Shown here in pieces: positions 1 through 9,333 of a stretch of 64,000 nt of DNA. Where the stretch lies: the NCBI GenBank assembly GCA_019751875.1, contig JAIEMV010000003.1, forward strand, positions 186,001 to 250,000, in the 5' to 3' direction. Both the position numbers and the translations under genes were made by a program. The notes below the pieces were generated by a model. It was not told where the DNA came from. It saw only the letters and a program-made list of their open reading frames with translations, and did no database searches. Every line of letters begins with the position of its first letter. The first letter of the stretch is position 1. This stretch comes from Hyphomicrobium sp. (GTDB taxonomy: Bacteria; Pseudomonadota; Alphaproteobacteria; Rhizobiales; Hyphomicrobiaceae).

Positions 1-637
1 GGCGCTTTTCGTGTTCGCGCACGGTTATGGTGATGCGGGCATTATCGGGCAGCAGCGCACCGCGCCAGCGCCGGGGGCGGAAGGGGCTGATCGGCGTCAG
101 CGCCAGCAGCTTGGCGTCGAGCGGCAGTATGGGGCCGTGAGCTGAGAGATTGTATGCCGTCGAGCCGGCGGGGGTGGCGATGAGCAGACCATCGCAGATA
201 AGTTCTTCCAGGCGCAGCGTGCCGTCCACGGAGATGGATAGTTTCGCGGCCTGATGGATCTGACGGAAGAGAGAGACCTCGTTGATGGCGAGGCCCTTGG
301 TGGCCTTGCCGTGAATGTCAGTCGCGACCATCGACAGGGGATGCACGCGTGTTACTTGAGCGGCGGCAAGGCGTTGCCGCAGATCGTCCTCGCTGTATTC
401 GTTCATGAGGAAGCCGACCGAGCCACGATTCATGCCGTAGATCGGAATGCGGTCGTTCATGTAGCGATGGAGCGTTTGAAGCATGAGGCCATCACCGCCG
501 AGCGCGACGATGACTTCCGCATCGGCAGGCTTGGCATTACCGTAGCGCGCGGTCAGGCCCTCGAGCGCGGCACGCGCCTCGGGTACGTCGCTGGCGACGA
601 ACGCGATGCGATCGTAAGGGTTGGACAGCTTTTTCAT
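1..637 (-). CDS. nadK: NAD kinase (3' end beyond the window)
   Basis: Phosphorylates NAD to NADP in the cytoplasm using ATP or polyphosphate. The visible 212 residues start [10 protein letters not shown] and contain the family's ALGGDG nucleotide-binding motif near residue 46, the [13 protein letters not shown] segment and the [16 protein letters not shown] motif that binds the substrate. The ATG at 635-637 is preceded in frame by a stop (674-676). The C-terminus runs off the left edge, so the gene is partial only because of the window. It is divergent from cutA with about 105 bp between them. Confidence 0.93.
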   Translation of the reverse strand, partial: MKKLSNPYDRIAFVASDVPEARAALEGLTARYGNAKPADAEVIVALGGDGLMLQTLHRYMNDRIPIYGMNRGSVGFLMNEYSEDDLRQRLAAAQVTRVHPLSMVATDIHGKATKGLAINEVSLFRQIHQAAKLSISVDGTLRLEELICDGLLIATPAGSTAYNLSAHGPILPLDAKLLALTPISPFRPRRWRGALLPDNARITITVREHEKR

Positions 638-742
638 GCAGTCTGCTGGATCGCTCACGCACGAGGATTTAGGCTAGTGTCGCAATAGCACAAGCAAGTT
701 TCCTAACGATGACCACCGTCAAGCTCGCGAAGGCTCGCTCAC

Positions 743-1081
743 TTGGACCCGAACGACAAGGCCGTTTTGATCTATGCCACTTATCCCAATCCGGAAATGG
801 CGGAAGTGGAAGGGCGGGCGCTTGTCGAAGCGCGGCTTGCAGCTTGCGTTAATATTTTGCCCGGCATGGTTTCGATTTACCGGTGGGAAGGCGCTGTTGA
901 ACGGACGGGGGAATGCGTCATGATCATCAAGACGCGGGCCACTTTCGCCGATGCAGCGATCACTGCCGCCAAGGCGCGGCACCCTTATACAACTCCGGCG
1001 TTTGTGATCCTGCCGGTGGAGGGCGGTTCGGCAGACTATCTCAACTGGATCGTTGCGAGCACGACCGGCGGCAGCCGATAG
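743..1081 (+). CDS. cutA: CutA divalent-cation tolerance family protein
   Basis: Small trimeric protein of the CutA1 family, linked genetically to copper and divalent-cation tolerance although its exact activity is unsettled. The 112 residues contain the typical YATYPNPEMAE start, ARLAACVNI, the YRWEGAVE segment and HPYTTPAFVILPVEGG. Length matches the family. The frame has no ATG: the only reasonable start is the TTG at 743, because the next upstream in-frame stop is at 710-712. It converges on the exported protein at 1086-2066 with a 4-bp gap and no visible terminator. Confidence 0.9.
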   Translation: MDPNDKAVLIYATYPNPEMAEVEGRALVEARLAACVNILPGMVSIYRWEGAVERTGECVMIIKTRATFADAAITAAKARHPYTTPAFVILPVEGGSADYLNWIVASTTGGSR

Positions 1082-1085
1082 CGTC

Positions 1086-2066
1086 TCACATGCGCCCGAG
1101 CGGATGCAGGAAAAGCTGCTGGACGGAGCGCGTTGAGGAGTAGCGCCGCTTCACCTGTTTGGGCGGGGGCGACCACGCTTTCCTCGGTTTGACCGCTTTG
1201 GGCGGTCCCGAGGGTGGATCGTCAACGGCTGCGTCATCTGGTTCGAGTGCCGCCATTGTGCTTGAGGGCTGCGCCTGCGGTAGGTCTTGCTGCCACGGCA
1301 AGGATTCGGCTCCGGGCAGATTTTCTTCAGTGACGGGTCTTGCGATGCCGGATTGCGCGGCAACCGGGCCGCCAATCGACATCCGGCCGGGAAGCGGATC
1401 GGGCCGGGCGGCGATCACAACCGGGGGCTCGCCTGCAATGGAACTGGACGCGTCCGTGCTGTCTGCCACGATTGTTTGAGCAACGCAGCGGCCGCCGGAG
1501 AGCACTTCGTCGTCTCCGCAAGTGGGCCCGCAGACGGCCTGGGTCTGCCCCTTGATCAGAGACAGAAGAAATACATCCGGCTCGTTGGTGGGCAGCGATG
1601 CGTTTACGCGCGCTATGAAATTTTCCATCGCGCTCCGGGAGCGATCGCCCCAGCTGCCGTCAAGACGGCCGGAATAGCAGCCGACGCGTTTGAGTTCGGC
1701 CTGGATCTCGCGGGCGAGCCGGCGCTGAACGGTGGGCTTTGAAGTCGTCGCAGAGGTCCCGGCGGCGGGCGGTGTGAAGTCGTTGGAAATGGAAACAGCT
1801 GGAAGCGCGGCTGCGGCTGGCAAAGCCTTGGCGGCTGCTATCGACAGATCCGTCGCGATGGGATGAGGAGCCGCCGGTGAAGCAACGGGACGGCGCAAGC
1901 CCGGATGTTCGGCGGGAACCGTTGCCGGTTCCAAGATGGTCGCGCGCGCCACGATGCGACTGACGGCAGCGAGTTGCTCTTCCCGTTCGCTGGGCGAGGG
2001 GGCGATCTCGCTGACGATAAACGCCAACCCGCCGCCCAGAATCACCAATTCCAAAACTTTCTTCAT
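1086..2066 (-). CDS. Envelope protein with peptidoglycan-binding-like domain
   Basis: A 326-residue protein anchored or exported by an N-terminal hydrophobic stretch (VLELVILGGGLAFIVSEIA), followed by a low-complexity Ala/Pro/Ser linker. A central domain of roughly residues 120-195 (LKRVGCYSGRLDGSWGDRSR ... ACGPTCGDDEVLSGGRCV) resembles the degenerate peptidoglycan-binding module with a cysteine-bearing tail that is common in Hyphomicrobiales. The C-terminus is Pro/Lys/Arg-rich. Start chosen at the ATG at 2064-2066, with AGGAG about nine bases upstream; an upstream alternative lacks such a site. Function unknown; a wall-associated role is inference. Confidence 0.7.
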   Translation of the reverse strand: MKKVLELVILGGGLAFIVSEIAPSPSEREEQLAAVSRIVARATILEPATVPAEHPGLRRPVASPAAPHPIATDLSIAAAKALPAAAALPAVSISNDFTPPAAGTSATTSKPTVQRRLAREIQAELKRVGCYSGRLDGSWGDRSRSAMENFIARVNASLPTNEPDVFLLSLIKGQTQAVCGPTCGDDEVLSGGRCVAQTIVADSTDASSSIAGEPPVVIAARPDPLPGRMSIGGPVAAQSGIARPVTEENLPGAESLPWQQDLPQAQPSSTMAALEPDDAAVDDPPSGPPKAVKPRKAWSPPPKQVKRRYSSTRSVQQLFLHPLGRM

Positions 2067-2913
2067 CGAGGCCGACTCCTGAACCAAGGCCTGCGGTGGT
2101 CTTTCACGAACAACAATTCACGCCTGGAAAGGTTCTCCGGATGTTGCTTTGCCGCGGTTGAGAGCCGGGACGTGTTCTTGGGTTCCTGCGAAGTTCGCTC
2201 GAACCGGTCTCATCACGCGCGACGTCGACGGCCAAAAGCCATCCGTCAGCCGTATGGTAGACGTTAACGAAGCTAGCCGATCGAGCGGCGCGCAGAAAGC
2301 GCTGAATTGGCGCGAGCCCCTTGTTTTTTACAGATTTCCTGAACAGCCCCGACCACCATGACGGTTCCCGGCGCCGAAAGAAGCGGGGGTTATCGACAGG
2401 GCCGCCCGCTCATTGGGGATAAGCGTTGAAGAAAGCGGGCGGGAGCTGTGGATGGCTTGGTGAGACGGTCTGTGTCGAACGTGCCACCCTTCTGGGATCG
2501 TTCCTGGCGTCCTCTGGGCTACGGTTCTGATTCCCTTAACAAAAGATTTCGAATCGCATAGCGTCGCCCTTGAGGGGAGTGTGTCGCGTACGACACTTGT
2601 TTGCTTCGGCCCTTCGTCTTGATTTTTCCCACCGGCTGGCTCTAGCGGCAGTTCGGCCTGTGAACAAGACGAGGATAAGGCTGGAGGTCCAGCAGGTCTC
2701 GAGGTCGTTCCCGTCATCGAAGCAGTCCGCGTCGGACGCCATTTGGGGATGGTTCCGGCACGCTCAAACGGACCTGCAGTCGAAGACGAGAAGGGGCTCG
2801 TGTCAGGTGCTCTGGCTGGCTTTCCGTTCATTCCCTCGCGGACAACAAGACAAAGCGAACCGGGACGCGGGGGAGTCCAGCGTCCGACAGGTTCATGTGC
2901 AATGGAGAGGGCT
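2067..2913. other. Long stretch without a convincing gene
   Basis: About 850 bp between the divergent envelope protein and membrane-protein genes. Open frames on both strands here show arginine- and serine-rich translations without recognisable domains and look like chance frames. The only clear structure is the inverted repeat at 2581-2596. The stretch is long enough to hold a small RNA or an extended promoter, but nothing recognisable is seen. Confidence 0.5.
2581..2596. promoter_or_regulatory. Inverted repeat GTGTCG-CGTA-CGACAC, possible operator
   Basis: Perfect 6-bp arms around a 4-bp centre in a gene-free stretch, about 320 bp upstream of the membrane protein start at 2914. The symmetry is that of a dimeric repressor site. 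No regulator is identified, and the distance to the nearest start is large. Confidence 0.3.
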
Positions 2914-4146
2914 ATGCGACACCTCATGGGTGTACTAGGCGTTCTCGCAGCAGGCGTGTTACTCGCCGTGTCCGCTGCGATGAACTGGCGTTTCGGCTAC
3001 AGTCTCGGGAAGACCGAGCTCGACGGTATGATCTACGGTTCGGCCTCTGCCGCCGCAGACTGCCTGAAGGCACTCACTCCCTTCTTCTTTTTCGCCGCTA
3101 TCAGAAACAGGATGTGGTCGCAGGCAGCTGCGGCTGCCGTGGTCGGTATCGTCATGACCGCCTACTCGCTGACGTCGGCTCTCGGCCACGCAGCGTTGAA
3201 CCGTCTCGACACGACAGGTCAGCGTGCCGTCGAGGCTCAGACTTACAAGGACCTGCGGGCGGATCTGGCGCGGTCACAGGAGCAGCTTGGGTGGGTGCCT
3301 CAGCATCGCCCGGTCGGCGTCGTGCAGAGCGAGATCGACAACGCCCAGAACCAGCGCCCATGGGTCTGGACCAAGGGCTGCACTGAGGTGTCCGGAAAGC
3401 AAGGGCGTGATTTCTGCCAGTCGTATCATGGATTATCGGCAGAGCTGGCCGCTGGTCGTGAGGCGGAAAAGTTGAGTGGGCGCATCAGCGAACTTTCGGG
3501 CAAGTTGTCGTCTGCTTCGGGCACAGCCGCTATGGCTGAGGCCGATCCGCAGGCTGCGGTTCTCGCTAAGTTGTCTGGTCTCAGCATGGATACAGTGCAG
3601 ATCGCGATGACTGTGTTCATCGCTCTGCTTCTCGAGGTCGGCTCGTGCTTCGGCATGTACGTCGCCTTCAGTCAGTGGCGCATGTATGACGACATGGCTC
3701 CGGCCGCGCCCGTCATGGCAACGATTGCCACGCCTGTGATCACCGCTGCGGCAGCGGTGGCGGCCCCCGTCCGTGAGACGGCGCCCGTGCAGATTTCTGC
3801 AAAGCCGCGTTCTGGTGCAAACGACAACAAGTCGGCGCCGGCCACTCAGCGTATCGTACCCATGGCTCCCGAAACCGATGTGGAGCGCTTCTACAAGGAG
3901 AGTGTCCAGACGCAGGACGGTTCCAGCATGACGGCAACCGAACTGTACGAAGAGTACTGCGCATGGTGTGAAGAGAAGGAAAAGGAACCGCTCGCACTAC
4001 CTACCTTTGGACGTGAGTTTGGTGAGTTGGGAGTTCAAAAGGCCAAGCTCGGTGGAAGAGTTCGTTACATCGGCATTGCTCTCAGAGCAGCACGGGATGT
4101 CGAGGAGGATAAGAAGCTGACGGCCTTCAAGGAAAAGGCGGCCTAG
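2914..4146 (+). CDS. Four-TM protein with phage-primase-type C-terminal winged helix
   Basis: Unrecognised 410-residue protein. Hydrophobic segments at about 4-23, 45-64, 69-90 and 229-252 predict a four-pass inner-membrane protein; residues 100-210 between passes 3 and 4 are polar, helical and carry a Cys pair (WTKGC, DFC). After an Ala/Pro linker, residues 340-392 (ATELYEEYCAWCEEKEKEPL, FGREFGELG, LGGRVRYIGIAL) resemble the C-terminal winged-helix of phage and plasmid D5-type primases. The ATG at 2914 has GGAGAGG immediately upstream; an ATG at 2902 is less well placed. A strong terminator follows. Role unknown; membrane anchoring of a nucleic-acid-binding domain is inference. Confidence 0.65.
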   Translation: MRHLMGVLGVLAAGVLLAVSAAMNWRFGYSLGKTELDGMIYGSASAAADCLKALTPFFFFAAIRNRMWSQAAAAAVVGIVMTAYSLTSALGHAALNRLDTTGQRAVEAQTYKDLRADLARSQEQLGWVPQHRPVGVVQSEIDNAQNQRPWVWTKGCTEVSGKQGRDFCQSYHGLSAELAAGREAEKLSGRISELSGKLSSASGTAAMAEADPQAAVLAKLSGLSMDTVQIAMTVFIALLLEVGSCFGMYVAFSQWRMYDDMAPAAPVMATIATPVITAAAAVAAPVRETAPVQISAKPRSGANDNKSAPATQRIVPMAPETDVERFYKESVQTQDGSSMTATELYEEYCAWCEEKEKEPLALPTFGREFGELGVQKAKLGGRVRYIGIALRAARDVEEDKKLTAFKEKAA

Positions 4147-4164
4147 AGATAGGCAAAGGAGAAG

Positions 4165-4188
4165 GGGCCGCGAAAGCGGCCCTTTTTT
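4165..4188 (+). terminator. Rho-independent terminator
   Basis: Perfect 7-bp stem GGGCCGC / GCGGCCC around a GAAA tetraloop, followed by six T. Lies 18 bp after the stop of the four-TM protein, so that gene is transcribed as its own unit. The 270 bp from here to 4460 contain no supported gene. Confidence 0.9.
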
Positions 4189-4460
4189 GTTGGCTTTGGA
4201 TGGGGCGCAGCGAAGGTTGTGCCCCATTTCCTTTTGCACGGTATGGATATGTTGCTGAGCCGTTTGGTAGGACCTGCTATGGTTTCTAATTCCTAAATAT
4301 GTTGGAGATAATTTGAATTCCGTCGAAAATTATTTCTTCATCAGCATTGCAAGTGCATCGACTTTCGCGGCGGTTGCAAACAATTCGAATGATCTTGTGA
4401 GGATTTCCGGAATAATGGCGGCGCAATGTGCATCCACATTCTCAGAAGTGGGAGCACGTT

Positions 4461-6053
4461 ATGTCACTCAAGCTTATCAATTTCAGTCAGGACCGGCGGG
4501 GTAACGTCGCAATCCTGTTTGCCCTATTCATGCTGCCGATCCTCGGCACCATTGGTGCGGCCGTCGATTTTGGCCGCGCGCATCGCCTGCACACGCAACT
4601 TCAGATCGTTGCCGACGCGGCGACTTCAGCCGGTCTCATGGAGTATCGAGAGACTGGTGACGTGAACAAGGGCCAGCAGCGGCTCCTGTCGTTCATCGAC
4701 CAAGGCTTGGAAAAAGACGGCATGGTTCGCGCTCGCGAAGAGAATGCCAATGGTGGGGGCGCGATTGGCGCCCGCATCGTTCACGTGGACGGCTCTGTGA
4801 TCGATCCGTTGACCTCATCGGTCCGCCCAGTTCTGCGGACGACGATCGACACGCCGTTCCTGAGCCTGCTCGGGACCAAGGAGATGGAAGTCCAGGTATT
4901 CACGAAGGGTGCGGTCGCCTCCAATACGTTGCAAGGTACCAAGAACCTTGAGCTCTCGCTGATGCTCGACGTCTCGGGCTCAATGTCCCAGACCTCCGCG
5001 AGCGGCACAATCAAGGTCGAGGACATGAAGGATGCGGCGCAGGACTTTCTGGACATCGTGATGCCTGATGATCTGGCAGTCGATAACCGCCGCGTCGGTC
5101 TGGTGCCATTCGCTGATCGCGTCAACGTCGGTTCGTTTGCGCCGGCAGCGACGGGATACGAGCCGACGATCCAGGTTCAAAGCGGGACGACGACGATCCA
5201 GGTGCCGGATCCGGATGTCTCCAGCTGGCTGTCCCTCAGCAATTGCCGCAGCCGCGTGCGGTCGTTCACGCAGTATGCCAGCCTGACCAGTTCACAAGCC
5301 GAGCAGTTCTGCCGCGACAACTATTCGACACGTGTCAATGGCCGTAACACGGAGTTCTGGACGCCCGCGCGTCTGGCTCAGGAAGTCCCGCGCATGGTGA
5401 CACGCCACCTTCGTACGTGCATCACCGAACGTCAGGGGAGCGAACGGTCAACTGATGTCGAGCCTGGTCCGGGCGCGTACGTCGGCGTGAACAATCCGAA
5501 CAGCACGGTGCTTGCCGATCAGTACTCGTCCTCAACGAACAACTGCTCAATCCCGCAAATACGGCCCCTGACCACCGACAAGCAGTCGCTGAAAGACCAT
5601 GTTGCGACGTTCGGCACGTACGGCGGAACCGCGGGTCACGTTGGTACAGCGTGGAGCTGGTACATGCTGTCGCCAGAGTGGAATCGGTTCTGGTCTTCGG
5701 GTGACGGTGATGTTGCGGAGTACGACGACACGAATACGATCAAGGCTGCTGTTATCATGACGGACGGCGAATATAACTCGAACTTCGTCAACCCGTCGGC
5801 ATCGCAGCAGGCCATCGATCTGTGCACGCAGATGAAGGCCAAGGGTGTCAGGGTCTACACGATCGGGTTCGACATGAGCACGAACGTCAACGATCCGGCC
5901 CGTCAGACCCTCGTTGCCTGCGCTTCTCCGAACAGCTACTACTTCCCGTACGACGGAAACGCGCTGCGCGAAGCCTTCAACGAAATCGGCAACTCGCTGG
6001 TGACGATCGTGACGAAGTCGAGCGACAGCAAGACGGTGCTGATCCAAGAATAA
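4461..6053 (+). CDS. TadG-like pilus-assembly protein with von Willebrand A domain
   Basis: 530 residues. The N-terminus (DRRGNVAILFALFMLPILGT, residues 11-30) is the TadE/TadG-type hydrophobic segment. A von Willebrand A domain begins near residue 165 with the metal-site motif DVSGSM (D170, S172, S174) and ends with VIMTDGEYN and a VYTIGFDM strand. This is the architecture of TadG, which assembles or anchors Flp/Tad pili at the envelope. Start at ATG 4461, preceded by GGAG; a longer frame from 4428 lacks a site. No other tad gene is nearby, so this copy acts alone or with a distant locus. Closed by a strong terminator. Confidence 0.85.
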   Translation: MSLKLINFSQDRRGNVAILFALFMLPILGTIGAAVDFGRAHRLHTQLQIVADAATSAGLMEYRETGDVNKGQQRLLSFIDQGLEKDGMVRAREENANGGGAIGARIVHVDGSVIDPLTSSVRPVLRTTIDTPFLSLLGTKEMEVQVFTKGAVASNTLQGTKNLELSLMLDVSGSMSQTSASGTIKVEDMKDAAQDFLDIVMPDDLAVDNRRVGLVPFADRVNVGSFAPAATGYEPTIQVQSGTTTIQVPDPDVSSWLSLSNCRSRVRSFTQYASLTSSQAEQFCRDNYSTRVNGRNTEFWTPARLAQEVPRMVTRHLRTCITERQGSERSTDVEPGPGAYVGVNNPNSTVLADQYSSSTNNCSIPQIRPLTTDKQSLKDHVATFGTYGGTAGHVGTAWSWYMLSPEWNRFWSSGDGDVAEYDDTNTIKAAVIMTDGEYNSNFVNPSASQQAIDLCTQMKAKGVRVYTIGFDMSTNVNDPARQTLVACASPNSYYFPYDGNALREAFNEIGNSLVTIVTKSSDSKTVLIQE

Positions 6054-6086
6054 TGGATCACCACGCTATTGCATGACGGTAAGATG

Positions 6087-6120
6087 GCGGCGTCTCGAAA
6101 GAGACGCCGCTGTTGTTTTT
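6087..6120 (+). terminator. Rho-independent terminator
   Basis: Perfect 10-bp stem GCGGCGTCTC / GAGACGCCGC with a GAAA loop, then TGTTGTTTTT. It follows the TadG-like gene and sits directly before the end of the convergent oligopeptidase gene. Confidence 0.88.
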
Positions 6121-6124
6121 GGTC

Positions 6125-8218
6125 TCAGGCGGTCGGCGGCGCTTTGCCAGATATTTTCAGCGCAAACGCAAAATCGCGCGCGGTTTCCTTCAGTCGTTCG
6201 AAGCGGCCGGATGCGCCGCCGTGGCCGGCGCCCATGTTGATCTTCAAGAGAAGAAGGTTGTCGCTCGTGTTCATGCGACGCAGCTTCGCCACCCATTTCG
6301 CCGGCTCCCAATATGTGACGCGCGGATCGGTGAGCCCGCCGGTCGCGAGGATGTGGGGGTAGGCTTTGGCGGTGACGTTCTCATAGGGCGAATAGGACCG
6401 AATGGTGCCGAAGTCTTCCAGGCTCTCGATGGGGTTGCCCCATTCGGGCCATTCGGGAGGCGTGAGCGGTAGATCCTTGTCGAGCATGGTATTCAGGACG
6501 TCTACGAAGGGGACGTCGGCGATGATGCCGAGGAAGAGATCGGGGGCGATGTTTGCAACGGCGCCCATCAGCATGCCGCCAGCGGAGCCGCCGTTGGCGA
6601 CGATGCGCCCGCGTGAGGTGAGGCCCTCGGCAACGAGCATTTCGCCTGCGGCGATGAAGTCGGTGAAGGTGTTGACCTTCTTCTTGGCCTTGCCTTCCCT
6701 GTACCAGCGGTAGCCTTTGTCCTTGCCGCCGCGAACGTGTGCGAGCGCGAAGATGAAGCCGCGATCGACGAGTGAGAGACGCCCGGTCGAGAACGAGGCT
6801 GGCATAGAGATGCCATAGGCTCCATAGCCGTAGAGAAACGCTGGCGCGCTGCCGTCAAGCGGTGTCGACTTGCGATACAACAGCGACACCGGAACGCGTT
6901 CGCCGTCGGTGGCTAGGGCGAAGAGGCGGCGGGTGACGTAGTCGTCGGGGTTGTGGCCGGAGGGGATTTCCTGGCGTTTCTGGAGAAGGCGGGTGCGGGT
7001 CGACATGTCGTAGTCGTAGGTTTCGGCGGGCGTGGTCATCGAGGAGTAGGTGAAGCGCAGGGTGGTGGTGTTGAACTCGTAGCCGCCGGCGATGCCCAGC
7101 GAATAGGCTTCCTCGGCGAAGGCGATCGGGTGCTCGGCGCCGTCCGCAATGCGCCGCACGACAATGCGCGGCAGCCCGTCTTCGCGTTCGAGCCGCGCGA
7201 TGTGGTGCTGCGTGACAGACACCTCGATGATGAGGCGCCCAGTGCGGTGGGGGATAAGTTCCTTCCAATTGGCAAAGCGCGGATCGGCGACGGGGGCTTC
7301 GACGACGCGGAAATCCTCCGCGCCTTCCGAATTGGTGGTGATGATGAAGCGGTCGCCGTGATGCTCGACGTCATACTCATGACCCGTCGTGCGCGGCGTG
7401 ATGATCCGCGGCACCGCCTTGGGGTTGTTGGCGTCGAGGACGTGAAACTCACTCGTCTGGTGATCATGGGCGTTGATCAGGACGAAGGCGCGCGACCGCG
7501 TGCGGCCGAGCGCCAGGAAGAAGCTCTCGTCGGCCTCCTCGTAGACGAGTTCGTCGGCGCTGGCCGGCGTGCCGATCGTGTGACGCCAGACAGCGCGCGG
7601 ACGATGGTTGGCATCGACGCGGATGTAGTAGAGCGTGCGGCTGTCGTTGGCCCAGGCGATGTCGCCGCGCGTGTCGGGGATTTCGTCGGGGAGGTTCAAT
7701 CCCGTCGCCAGATCGCGGATGCGAACGGTGTAGAGTTCGGACCCCTTGTCGTCGGTCGAATAGGCCACCAGCGTATGGTCGGGGCTATGGGTGGCCGCGC
7801 CGAGGTCCCAATAGATTTTGCCCGCGGCTTCGGCGTTGCCATCGAGAAGGATCACTTCGTCCCCGCCGCCACGCGGACGACGGCATAGCCGAGGATACTG
7901 GCCACCGGCAGTGAAGCTCGAGAAATATTCGAACGGTCCGTCGGGGCTCGGCACGGTGCGATCGTCGGGCTTGAGGCGGGCCTTCATTTCCTCAAACAGC
8001 GTTTGTTGCAGCTGTGCAGTGTCCGCGAGAGCGGCGTCCGAATAGGCGTTCTCCGCTTCGAGGTAGGCGCGGATTTCCGGGTCGAGCGCGGACGGATCGC
8101 GCATGACCTCCTGCCAGTTGCCCGCGCGCAGCCAGTTGAAGGGATCTTCCAGCGTGACCCCGTGCCAGGAGGTGACGTGGGATTTTTCGGCAGCGAGCGG
8201 CGGGGGCAGAAGGGTCAC
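6125..8218 (-). CDS. ptrB: Oligopeptidase B, S9 family serine peptidase
   Basis: Cleaves short peptides after basic residues in the cytoplasm. An N-terminal beta-propeller (to about residue 400) gates a C-terminal alpha/beta-hydrolase domain. The nucleophile motif GGSAGG places the catalytic serine at residue 545, followed by DVPFVDVLNTMLDKDLPLTP, and the family's GAGHGG segment carries the histidine near the C-terminus. Start: GTG at 8218 gives 697 residues, close to the roughly 690 of E. coli PtrB, with GAGG upstream; the frame stays open to a TTG at 8329, a less likely start. Convergent with the TadG-like gene. Confidence 0.9.
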   Translation of the reverse strand: MTLLPPPLAAEKSHVTSWHGVTLEDPFNWLRAGNWQEVMRDPSALDPEIRAYLEAENAYSDAALADTAQLQQTLFEEMKARLKPDDRTVPSPDGPFEYFSSFTAGGQYPRLCRRPRGGGDEVILLDGNAEAAGKIYWDLGAATHSPDHTLVAYSTDDKGSELYTVRIRDLATGLNLPDEIPDTRGDIAWANDSRTLYYIRVDANHRPRAVWRHTIGTPASADELVYEEADESFFLALGRTRSRAFVLINAHDHQTSEFHVLDANNPKAVPRIITPRTTGHEYDVEHHGDRFIITTNSEGAEDFRVVEAPVADPRFANWKELIPHRTGRLIIEVSVTQHHIARLEREDGLPRIVVRRIADGAEHPIAFAEEAYSLGIAGGYEFNTTTLRFTYSSMTTPAETYDYDMSTRTRLLQKRQEIPSGHNPDDYVTRRLFALATDGERVPVSLLYRKSTPLDGSAPAFLYGYGAYGISMPASFSTGRLSLVDRGFIFALAHVRGGKDKGYRWYREGKAKKKVNTFTDFIAAGEMLVAEGLTSRGRIVANGGSAGGMLMGAVANIAPDLFLGIIADVPFVDVLNTMLDKDLPLTPPEWPEWGNPIESLEDFGTIRSYSPYENVTAKAYPHILATGGLTDPRVTYWEPAKWVAKLRRMNTSDNLLLLKINMGAGHGGASGRFERLKETARDFAFALKISGKAPPTA

Positions 8219-8485
8219 GGGTACCTCGGGATGGATGCAAAGGTGCAGGGGGATGGCGGCGCCATGGGAGGTGGTTCCTACCTGCTCGCGGCAGCGCTGG
8301 CCAGACGACCTCGCGAAACGCCGGACCAAGGCCGACCTGATCGACGCTGAGCGCCGATTTATTCATTTTTCCAAGTTTAGTTGTGCGGAACACTGTCGCC
8401 GCTCTGGTCAGACTTCTATCTTCTTGACATGAATACTTGGCGGTCGCAGTGGAGTGATAGCAAAAGCGCACGATGGGAGAGATGA

Positions 8486-8896
8486 ATGGACGAGCAAAAC
8501 CAGCCCGGTCTCGTGGAGTTGACCGCGCGCATCGTTTCGGCATTCGTCAGCAAAAACACTCTCAGTGCCAATGACTTACCCCAGCTCATCAGCGAGACGC
8601 ACGCGGCGCTCGCGCGCGTGACGGGATCGGCTCCGCCGCCGGAGCGCGATGAACTGAAGCCGAAGGTGCCGGTGAAGCGGTCGGTGATGCCCGATCACCT
8701 CGTGTGCCTGGAGGACGGCAAGAAGTTCAAGTCGCTGAAGCGGCACTTGCGTACGCACTACAACTTGTCGCCGGAAGAGTACCGGGAGAAGTGGGGCCTG
8801 CCGCCGGACTATCCGATGGTGGCGCCGAACTACGCGCGCGCCCGCTCGGACCTTGCCAAGAAGATGGGGTTAGGTACGCGCAAGGAGCGGGATTGA
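8486..8896 (+). CDS. mucR: MucR/Ros family transcriptional regulator
   Basis: 136-residue zinc-finger DNA-binding protein of the family that controls exopolysaccharide, motility and virulence genes in rhizobia and Brucella, binding AT-rich T-A-step sites and often its own promoter. N-terminal oligomerisation region (LTARIVSAFVSKNTL), then the finger (CLEDGKKFKSLKRHLRTHY) and the typical tail SPEEYREKWGLPPDYPMVAPNYARARSDLAKKMGLG. The finger shows one clear cysteine plus histidines, the atypical form also seen in some rhizobial members. The upstream 130 bp contain a TTGACA at 8424-8429 but no obvious -10. Confidence 0.93.
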   Translation: MDEQNQPGLVELTARIVSAFVSKNTLSANDLPQLISETHAALARVTGSAPPPERDELKPKVPVKRSVMPDHLVCLEDGKKFKSLKRHLRTHYNLSPEEYREKWGLPPDYPMVAPNYARARSDLAKKMGLGTRKERD

Positions 8897-8913
8897 CGCT
8901 TTGTTGGTGAGAT

Positions 8914-9333
8914 TTACTTAACCTGCACTCTCCTCCCCGCTATCACTCGTTCCTTTAGACGATCCAAATCAGCTGTGGCCTTCCTGTGCTCAGAATACTT
9001 TGCCGCCGCAGCAGCAATACAGCCACCGCACAAAATTGCGAGAATTATGTCCTGTCCATTATGCTCGCCTCCGTAAATGAGGAGTTTGGCAACTGACAAA
9101 AGATTTTGAATGAGGCCACCAGCAAGGCCAAGCAAGCCGAGGCACCATTCGAATGACGCATCTCTTCCGCCTCTGCAAATGGCGTCCAACTGGTCGGGAG
9201 TAATAGTGTGTCGAACATCTTCGTTGGGTACAGTGATCGTCATGTGAGTTGGCCGGAGCAAACCAATTTCACCAGCTGATGTCTCGCTATGTTCCCCAAG
9301 AGGTAATTGCGGCGGGCCGCTAATGTCAGCCAT
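8914..9333 (-). CDS. Small two-TM membrane protein of unknown function
   Basis: 139 residues: a soluble N-terminal half (VPNEDVRHTITPDQLDAICRGG), then two hydrophobic segments around residues 72-88 and 95-113 (the second DIILAILCGGCIAAAAA), and a basic tail KERVIAGRRVQVK. Not recognised. Its ATG at 9333 has GGAG nine bases upstream and lies inside the end of the zinc-ribbon gene at 9326-9631 (8-bp overlap), so the two are cotranslated. Base composition is clearly less GC-rich than the neighbours, which suggests recent acquisition. Confidence 0.6.
   Translation of the reverse strand: MADISGPPQLPLGEHSETSAGEIGLLRPTHMTITVPNEDVRHTITPDQLDAICRGGRDASFEWCLGLLGLAGGLIQNLLSVAKLLIYGGEHNGQDIILAILCGGCIAAAAAKYSEHRKATADLDRLKERVIAGRRVQVK

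Noticed and set aside
2328-2927. 199-codon minus-strand frame in the gene-poor region
   Set aside because: Ser/Arg/Pro-rich translation with no domain or ribosome site; treated as a chance frame.
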